Shown piece after piece: positions 1-4,409 of a DNA stretch of 5,673 bases. The notes beneath the pieces were generated by a model. The model was not told the origin of the DNA, ran no database searches, and was given only the letters and a program-made list of their open reading frames with translations. Made by a program: the position numbers and the translations under genes. The DNA comes from JACQAI01 sp035507915. GTDB lineage: Bacteria > Pseudomonadota > Alphaproteobacteria > Elsterales > Elsteraceae. The stretch spans positions 1-5,673 of the forward strand of contig DATJNS010000265.1 in NCBI GenBank assembly GCA_035507915.1, in the 5' to 3' direction. Each line of letters starts with the position of its first letter. Within the stretch, counting starts at the first letter, position 1.

Positions 1-1009
1 GGCGCTCGAGGACACCTCGTTGATCGTGGTCGAGCGCCAGCAGATCCAGTCCAAGGTCGACCGCGCCGATCCGGTTCTGCGCTACATGCTGAGCCTCTTG
101 CTCGACCGGCTGCGCTCGACCCATCGCGCGCTGTCCGGCCAATCCGTCACCACGGACCCGGACGCCGAGGCGCTCGAGAAGGCCAAGCGGGTCGCCGTCG
201 ATGAGCTGCACCAGCACGCGATCCGGCGCCTCAAGCTCGAGCAGGAGATCCAGCAGGCGGTCGACCGCCAGGAGTTCTTCGTCGTCTACCAGCCGATCAT
301 GCGGCTGCAGCCGTTCAGCGTCGCCGGTTTCGAGGCGCTGATCCGCTGGAAACATCCCGAGCGCGGCCTGGTATCGCCGATGGAGTTCATCCCGGTCGCC
401 GAGGAGACCGGCCTGATCGTGCCGATCGGCGCCATGGTGCTCGACACCGCGCTCAGCCAGGTCGGCAGCTGGCGCAAGAAACAGGTCGGCCCGGCCTCGG
501 TCACGATGGCGATCAACCTGTCGGCGCGCCAGTTCTTCGAGCCGAGCGACTTCGAGGCGGTGCTGAAGCAGGTCACCGGGAGCGGCGTGCCGACCGACCA
601 GGTCAAGCTCGAGGTGACCGAGAGCATCATCATGGACAACCCCGACCGGGTCGGCGACATCCTGAGCGAGATCAAGAAAACCGGATCGCGCCTCAGCCTC
701 GACGATTTCGGCACCGGCTACTCGTCGTTCAGCTATCTGCACCAGTATCCGTTCGACGTGCTGAAGGTCGACCGGTCGTTCGTGTCGCGCATGGTCGGCA
801 GCCGGCGCAATCACGACATCGTGCGCGCGATCGTCGGGCTCGCGCACGACCTCGGCATGGAGGTGGTGGCCGAGGGCATCGAGAAGGACGAGGAGGCCGA
901 CGCGCTGCGCAAGCTCGACTGCGAGTACGGCCAGGGCTACCGCTTCTCGAAGCCGCTCAGCGCCGAGGACGCCACCGCCTTCCTCGCGCAGCGCCCCAAG
1001 GCCGCGTAG
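1..1009 (+). CDS. EAL-domain c-di-GMP phosphodiesterase with N-terminal cNMP-binding-like remnant (5' partial)
   Basis: Probably hydrolyses cyclic di-GMP to pGpG in the cytoplasm. The reading frame is open from base 2, so the gene starts outside the window. The TTG at base 20 is only the first possible start inside it; residue numbers below count from that codon. Residues 1-40, with the six codons before them (ALEDTS), look like the last beta strand and C-helix of a CRP/FNR-type cyclic-nucleotide-binding domain. A helical linker (about 47-85) leads into a full EAL domain (about 86-325). Visible active-site residues are E105 of EAL, N166 of NLSARQF, E198 in LEVTES, D228-D229 of DDFGTGYSS, K249 in LKVDRSF, E285 in VVAEGIE and Q305 in YGQGYRFSKPL. 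These match the metal- and substrate-binding set of active EAL enzymes, so catalysis is likely. No GGDEF domain lies in the visible part. The N-terminal assignment is inference from a fragment; the EAL call is secure. Confidence 0.93.
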   Translation, partial: ALEDTSLIVVERQQIQSKVDRADPVLRYMLSLLLDRLRSTHRALSGQSVTTDPDAEALEKAKRVAVDELHQHAIRRLKLEQEIQQAVDRQEFFVVYQPIMRLQPFSVAGFEALIRWKHPERGLVSPMEFIPVAEETGLIVPIGAMVLDTALSQVGSWRKKQVGPASVTMAINLSARQFFEPSDFEAVLKQVTGSGVPTDQVKLEVTESIIMDNPDRVGDILSEIKKTGSRLSLDDFGTGYSSFSYLHQYPFDVLKVDRSFVSRMVGSRRNHDIVRAIVGLAHDLGMEVVAEGIEKDEEADALRKLDCEYGQGYRFSKPLSAEDATAFLAQRPKAA

Positions 1010-1032
1010 CGACCGGCGCCGCTTCGCCACTT

Positions 1033-1064
1033 CGTCATGGCCGGCCTCCGTGCCGGCCATGACG
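1033..1064 (+). terminator. Perfect 13-bp inverted repeat, likely terminator or REP-like palindrome
   Basis: CGTCATGGCCGGC at 1033-1045 is followed by a 6-nt loop (CTCCGT) and its exact reverse complement at 1052-1064. A short T-rich stretch (GTTTGTGTT) follows on the plus strand, giving a rough intrinsic-terminator layout 23 nt after the EAL stop. On the minus strand no T-run follows, but the hairpin lies 41 nt past the ferredoxin stop and could serve both convergent genes. From memory, closely similar CGTCATGGCCGG palindromes are dispersed in many alphaproteobacterial genomes, so it may also be one copy of an intergenic repeat family. The structure is certain; termination is inferred. Confidence 0.6.
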
Positions 1065-1105
1065 GTTTGTGTTCGTGACGGACAGATCGCGCTCCGACGG
1101 CGCCG

Positions 1106-1438
1106 TCAGTCCAGCCGTTCGTCGGGCGGCGCGATCTCGGTGACGAGATCGCGCACCAGCGGTTTGTTGGGCAGCGGCTCGAGCCGCATCTCGCGCGGCT
1201 CCAGGCGCGCGGTGCAGGCGTAGACGACCTTGCCGTCGAGCAGCAGCATGCACTCCTTGCAGGCGTTGGCGTTGATGCACGAGAAGCGGATCGCCAAGCT
1301 CGGATCGACCTGCGCGCGCACGTAGCGCAACCCGTCGAGCACCGACTGGCCGGGCTCGAACGGCACCTCGAAGCGCACCTCGGTCGGCGGTTCGCCGGCG
1401 CCGCCGCGGCGGATCACGAGTTGGGCGCGCGCGCTCAC
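1106..1438 (-). CDS. [2Fe-2S] ferredoxin, SdhB/FrdB N-terminal domain only
   Basis: A 110-aa electron-transfer subunit, probably passing electrons to or from the flavoprotein encoded just upstream. It starts at GTG (1438-1436), overlapping the flavoprotein stop as GTGA, with AGGCGG about 7 nt upstream; translational coupling is likely. Residues 5-50 fit the beta-grasp ferredoxin fold (RFEVPFEPGQSVLDGL). The cluster ligands are C54, C60, C63 and C75 (SCINANACKEC, then VVYAC), followed by LEPLPNKPLVRDLV, which resembles the SdhB/FrdB segment after the first cluster. Spacing is C-x5-C-x2-C-x11-C, one residue longer in the first gap than the usual C-x4-C. The protein ends at residue 110, where normal iron-sulfur subunits (about 230-260 aa) continue into the [4Fe-4S]/[3Fe-4S] domain; no cysteine-rich continuation is seen. 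The frame stays open far upstream inside the flavoprotein gene, but that arginine-rich extension is a GC artefact. No signal peptide, so cytoplasmic. Confidence 0.88.
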   Translation of the reverse strand: MSARAQLVIRRGGAGEPPTEVRFEVPFEPGQSVLDGLRYVRAQVDPSLAIRFSCINANACKECMLLLDGKVVYACTARLEPREMRLEPLPNKPLVRDLVTEIAPPDERLD

Positions 1439-3183
1439 GTGACCGCCGCCTGCGACGCCGCGGCCGCGAGACGCCTCACCGGCGCCGCCGTCAGGGTCAG
1501 GCGATCGCCGTCGAGCCGCACGACCTGATGGCGCTGCCACGCCGGATCGAGCGTCGGATGATCCTCGCGCTGGTGCGCGCCGCGGCTCTCGGTGCGCGCG
1601 GCGGCGGCGCGCGCCACGGCCTCGGCGACGCGCAGCATGTTGCGCAGGTCGAACCAGTCGAGACGCGCCAGGTCGAACGCGCGCGGCACGCCCGGCGGCG
1701 CCGCGCCCGCCGCTTGGCGCAGCGCGTCGAGCCGCGCGAGGGCGTGCGCGAGCTTGGCAGCGGTGCGGAACGGCCCGACCTCGTCGGCCATCAGGGCCTG
1801 CAGCTCGACCACCAGCGCCGCCGGGTTGGGCGCGTCGGCGGTCGGCCCGCGCGCGGCGATCAGGTCGAGCGCCGGCCGCGCCGCCGCGGCGTCCCAGCCA
1901 GCCGCCGCGCCGCTCGCACGCGTCGCCGCGCTGCGCCCGGCACGTCGGCCGAACGCGAACGCCTCGGTGATCGCGTTGCCCGACAGGCGGTTGGCGCCGT
2001 TGGCGCCGCCGACCGCCTCGCCGGCGGCAAACAGGTTGGCGACGCGCGTCTCGAGGTCGGTGCCGACGCGGATGCCGCCCATGTGGTAGTGCGCGATCGG
2101 CGCGACCTCGACCGGCATCTTGGTGAGGTCGATGCCGTTGGCCGCCAGCCGGTCGATCACCGGGCCGAAGGCGTCGCGCAGCGCCGCCGCGCCGACATGC
2201 TCGAAGCTGAGATAGGCGCCGCCGGCAGGCGAGCCACGGCCCGCCTCGACCTCCTTGGTGATCGCGTAGGTCGCGAGGTCGCGCGTCACCACGTAGGCGC
2301 CGTCCTCGCGCACGCCGTACGCATCGGTGAGCTCGCGCCCTTCGGCGTTGAGCAGCCGGCCGCCCAGCTTGTAGCGGAACGGATCCCACATGATCGGATC
2401 CATGCCGATCAGCCGCGGCGCCAGGTGGCCGATCGGGAAGAACTGGACGAACTCCATGTCGATCAGCTCGGCGCCCGCGCGCAACGCCAGGGCGTAGCCG
2501 TCGCCGCCCATGTTGGCCGACGCGCTGTTGCGCCGGTAGAGCCGCGTGAGCCCGCCGGTCGCGATCACGACCGCCTTGGCCGCCAGCGTGACGGCGCCGC
2601 CGTCGCGCACCGACAGCGCGACCGCGCCGACCGCCGCGCCGTCGCGCACGACGATGTCGACCACGGCGAGATCGCCGATGCGCCGGATCGCGCTCTGGCG
2701 CTGCACCTGCGCGCGCAGGGTCTTGGAGACCGCCGGACCGGTGTTGAGGAAGTCGACATAGACGCAGCGCGGCCGGTCGTGCCCGGGCGCCTGGACCTGG
2801 CGCAGGCGCGCGCTCTCGCCCACCCCGTCGCGCGCCCAGCCGACGCCCCAGCCGTCCATCTCGCGGATGCAGGCCACGCCATCCTCGCACAGCAGACGTG
2901 CGAGCGGCTCGTCGCACAGGCCGCGGCCGGCCGCCAGCGTGTCGGCGAGATGGTGGCTCCAGTGATCGGGCTGCTGCGCGCCGACCGCCGCCGCGACGGT
3001 CATCTGCGCCATCACGGTGGCGCCGCCGCGGCCGATCAGGCTGCGGTCGACCAGCAGCACGGCGGCCCCCGCGTGCGCCGCCGCGAGCGCCGCGTACATG
3101 CCGGCGGCGCCGGCGCCGATCACCAGCACGTCGGTCGACAGGTGGCGCGGCGCGACGCCGGCGATGGTCTCGTTGCGCGTCAT
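1435..3183 (-). CDS. FAD-binding oxidoreductase, succinate dehydrogenase/fumarate reductase flavoprotein family
   Basis: A 582-aa flavoprotein of the SdhA/FrdA/L-aspartate oxidase superfamily, starting at ATG 3183-3181. FAD-binding features are the N-terminal dinucleotide fold GAGAAG (23-28) with acidic D46 after the second strand, ATGG (208-211), and LFAAGEAVGGANGANRLSGN (384-403). Capping-domain and active-site features are TRDLATYAI (300-308), whose R301 matches the catalytic Arg region of FrdA, HYHMGG (365-370) and R399. The C-terminal TESRGAHQREDHP (531-543) is typical of SdhA-like helical domains. Two departures stand out. There is no His at the covalent-flavin position (GRGGATVMAQ, 51-60), so FAD is probably bound non-covalently. 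The family HPTG and TEGxRGEGG elements are replaced by FFPIGH (248-253) and MDPIMWDPFRYKLGG (261-275). It therefore may not act on succinate or fumarate. It is first of two genes with the [2Fe-2S] protein; no membrane-anchor genes are present. No signal peptide. Family call firm, substrate unknown. Confidence 0.92.
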   Translation of the reverse strand: MTRNETIAGVAPRHLSTDVLVIGAGAAGMYAALAAAHAGAAVLLVDRSLIGRGGATVMAQMTVAAAVGAQQPDHWSHHLADTLAAGRGLCDEPLARLLCEDGVACIREMDGWGVGWARDGVGESARLRQVQAPGHDRPRCVYVDFLNTGPAVSKTLRAQVQRQSAIRRIGDLAVVDIVVRDGAAVGAVALSVRDGGAVTLAAKAVVIATGGLTRLYRRNSASANMGGDGYALALRAGAELIDMEFVQFFPIGHLAPRLIGMDPIMWDPFRYKLGGRLLNAEGRELTDAYGVREDGAYVVTRDLATYAITKEVEAGRGSPAGGAYLSFEHVGAAALRDAFGPVIDRLAANGIDLTKMPVEVAPIAHYHMGGIRVGTDLETRVANLFAAGEAVGGANGANRLSGNAITEAFAFGRRAGRSAATRASGAAAGWDAAAARPALDLIAARGPTADAPNPAALVVELQALMADEVGPFRTAAKLAHALARLDALRQAAGAAPPGVPRAFDLARLDWFDLRNMLRVAEAVARAAAARTESRGAHQREDHPTLDPAWQRHQVVRLDGDRLTLTAAPVRRLAAAASQAAVT

Positions 3184-3317
3184 GATCGGCAGCCTAGAGG
3201 CACGGGCGGCCCGCGCGCCAGCCGCGTCCGGGCGATTCCGCCGGTTGCCCCCTGGTAAAGCCGAAACACACTGTCTAGGATTCTTTACAACGATCGACTG
3301 CGGGGGAGCGTACGAGC
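3184..3317. promoter_or_regulatory. Divergent intergenic region between flavoprotein operon and PilZ gene
   Basis: These 134 nt separate two divergent starts and must hold promoters for both, unless transcription enters from outside. The centre (about 3256-3290) is locally richer in A/T than the surroundings. On the plus strand TAGGAT (3276-3281) could be a weak -10 with a poor -35 (TGGTAA, 3253-3258) 17 nt upstream. On the minus strand TTGTAA (3290-3285) resembles a -35, but no good -10 follows at normal spacing. No convincing palindromic operator was found. Region assignment is by position; individual promoter boxes are weak. Confidence 0.35.
3302..3308 (+). promoter_or_regulatory. Ribosome binding site deciding the GTG start of the PilZ gene
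   Basis: GGGGGAG lies 9 nt before the GTG at 3318. The frame is open further upstream, but no other start has a comparable purine-rich site, so this supports GTG 3318 as the initiation codon. Confidence 0.6.
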
Positions 3318-3683
3318 GTGGTCAGCTTTCGGGGTGGCCGATCGGCCAATGCTGAGCAGGGTCCGGCGCGGACCGGCCGGTCGCTGTTCCGCGAGGCGGC
3401 AGTCAAGATCGACAGCAAGACCTACCCGATCACCGACATCAACGAGAACGGCTTCATCATCGAGCCCTTCGACGGCGACCTGGTGCCCAAGCAGCGCGTG
3501 TATTTCGACCTCCTGATCAAGGTCGGCGACCGCGAGGACACTTACCGCGCCGAAGCGACGGTGATCCGCACGACCAACAAGACCCTGGTGTGTCGCTTCA
3601 ACGATCTGCGACGCGACGCCAGTCACGCGCTGCAGCGACTGGTCGCGAGCCGCCTCCAGCACCCGCCCAGCCGGCCCAATTAG
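3318..3683 (+). CDS. PilZ-like domain protein, putative c-di-GMP receptor
   Basis: A 121-aa single-domain soluble protein, probably a c-di-GMP-responsive adaptor. Start GTG is supported by a strong upstream ribosome binding site. The N-terminal arm contains RSLFR (21-25), which fits the PilZ RxxxR element. DINENG (40-45) sits at the D/NxSxxG position, but the Ser is Asn. The rest alternates short beta strands (about 28-38, 45-50, 60-68, 77-85, 89-94), as expected for a PilZ barrel, ending in a helix (about 97-113) and a short polar tail. The distance between the two motifs is shorter than in many PilZ domains, and N42 replaces the Ser, so ligand binding may be weak or lost. No membrane segment. 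An EAL phosphodiesterase gene in the same window supports a c-di-GMP context, though a different operon separates them. The PilZ assignment is motif-based and moderate; a generic beta-barrel domain is the alternative. Confidence 0.7.
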   Translation: MVSFRGGRSANAEQGPARTGRSLFREAAVKIDSKTYPITDINENGFIIEPFDGDLVPKQRVYFDLLIKVGDREDTYRAEATVIRTTNKTLVCRFNDLRRDASHALQRLVASRLQHPPSRPN

Positions 3684-3686
3684 AAC

Positions 3687-4328
3687 TCAATCCTCGGACG
3701 TCGTCGCCGGCGCAAGCTGCGCGGCGATCAGCGCTTCGGCGGCGGCCTCGAGCACGTCGCCCGGACCGGCGGCGTGCAGCATCTGACCGGTCGCGTAGGC
3801 GCCGTCGAGCAGCAGCTGGAGCTGGCCGGCCAGGCGGTCGGGATCGCGCGCGCCGGCCGCCGCGGCGAGCCCGCGCAGCCGCGCGCGCAGCTCGCGCTTG
3901 TTGGCGAGCGCGATCACGCGGCCGGGATGGCCGGCGTCGGGAAACTCGGTCGCCGTGTTGACGAACGGGCAGCCGCGATAGTCGGGACTGCGCACCCGCT
4001 TGGCGACCGCGCGGAACAGCGCCAGGAGCTGCGCCCGCGGATCGCCGGGATGGCGCGCGACCACGCGGTCCCACCACGCCCAATAGCGGCGGTCGGCGGC
4101 CTCCAGGAAGGCGGCCACCAGATCGTCCTTCGACGGGAAGCTGCGATAGAGGCTCATCTTGGCGACGCCCGAGCGCGCCACGATGGTGTCGACGCCGACC
4201 GCGCGGATGCCCTCCCGGTAGAACAGCTCTTCGGCGACCGCGAGGATGCGCTCGCGCGCCGACTTGGCCGGCGCCTCGGGCGCGGCGGCCGCATCCTGGA
4301 CATCGCGGGCGGTGCGCATGGCTGCCAT
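3687..4328 (-). CDS. TetR/AcrR family transcriptional regulator
   Basis: A 213-aa DNA-binding repressor, probably controlling the divergent MFS transporter gene and itself. The N-terminal TetR domain spans about 23-70: helix 1 (ARERILAVAEELFYREG), then the helix-turn-helix with VGVDTIVARSGVAKMSLYRS (44-63) and FPSKDDLVAAFL. The all-helical C-terminal part (75-205) forms the ligand and dimer domain. It contains RGCPFVNTATEFPD (118-131), a motif I associate with one TetR subgroup, with a single Cys at 120. Length is normal for the family. ATG 4328 is chosen because GAGG of GAGGGG (4336-4331) lies about 4 nt upstream; ATG 4319 is a possible alternative, 3 codons later. The frame remains open upstream through the MFS gene, but that extension is low-complexity and antisense to a real gene. 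The stop lies 3 nt from the end of the convergent PilZ gene. The ligand cannot be read from sequence. Confidence 0.93.
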   Translation of the reverse strand: MAAMRTARDVQDAAAAPEAPAKSARERILAVAEELFYREGIRAVGVDTIVARSGVAKMSLYRSFPSKDDLVAAFLEAADRRYWAWWDRVVARHPGDPRAQLLALFRAVAKRVRSPDYRGCPFVNTATEFPDAGHPGRVIALANKRELRARLRGLAAAAGARDPDRLAGQLQLLLDGAYATGQMLHAAGPGDVLEAAAEALIAAQLAPATTSED

Positions 4329-4340
4329 GACCCCTCGGGA

Positions 4341-4369
4341 TTGACATGATACAGACCGGTCCGTAACAT
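4341..4369 (+). promoter_or_regulatory. Sigma-70 promoter for the MFS gene
   Basis: A perfect -35 hexamer TTGACA (4341-4346) is followed, after exactly 17 nt, by TAACAT (4364-4369), a 4-of-6 match to TATAAT. Transcription would start near 4376, about 34 nt before the MFS ATG. The spacer and -10 are covered by the palindromic operator, so repression by steric block is expected. Confidence 0.65.
4346..4369. promoter_or_regulatory. Palindromic TetR-type operator
   Basis: A 24-bp inverted repeat with no spacer: left half ATGATACAGACC, right half GGTCCGTAACAT. Ten of twelve pairs match, with a perfect 8-bp core GACCGGTC at 4354-4361. It sits between the divergent TetR and MFS starts and overlaps both deduced -10 elements. 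Size, symmetry and place are typical of TetR-family operators, and AGACCGGTC-type cores are known for some TetR regulators such as NemR-like ones. Binding by the adjacent regulator is inferred. Confidence 0.75.
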
Positions 4370-4374
4370 CACCA
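4346..4374 (-). promoter_or_regulatory. Possible promoter for the TetR gene
   Basis: On the minus strand TATCAT (4351-4346) matches the -10 consensus at 5 of 6 positions. The -35 at 17-nt spacing is poor (TGGTGA, 4374-4369). The leader to ATG 4328 would be only about 10 nt and includes GAGGGG. The -10 lies within the operator, which would give autorepression. Confidence 0.4.
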
Positions 4375-4409
4375 GCGATTTCTTCCCGCATCGCTGAGGG
4401 ATTGGGACC

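Noticed and set aside
286..714. Minus-strand frame inside the EAL gene
   Set aside because: It lies opposite conserved EAL active-site codons and has no recognisable domain or ribosome binding site.
1096..1107. 12-bp perfect palindrome GACGGCGCCGTC at the ferredoxin stop
   Set aside because: It has no loop and is made of GC-rich words that arise often by chance in this composition; no function can be argued.
1035..1280. 81-codon minus-strand frame near the palindrome
   Set aside because: It runs through the hairpin and overlaps the ferredoxin gene in another frame; composition is typical of a shadow frame.
1439..2917. Upstream extension of the ferredoxin frame on the minus strand
   Set aside because: The extension is Arg/Ala/Gly-rich low-complexity sequence lying inside the flavoprotein gene. 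The GTG at 1438 with the GTGA overlap is the sensible start.
1528..3258. Long plus-strand open frame opposite the flavoprotein gene
   Set aside because: Its product is rich in Arg, Ala and His with no domain pattern. It is the antisense shadow of a well-conserved flavoprotein in GC-rich DNA.
3256..3287. TAAAG/CTTTA inverted repeat in the divergent intergenic region
   Set aside because: The arms are only 5 bp with a 22-nt gap, too weak for an operator or a terminator.
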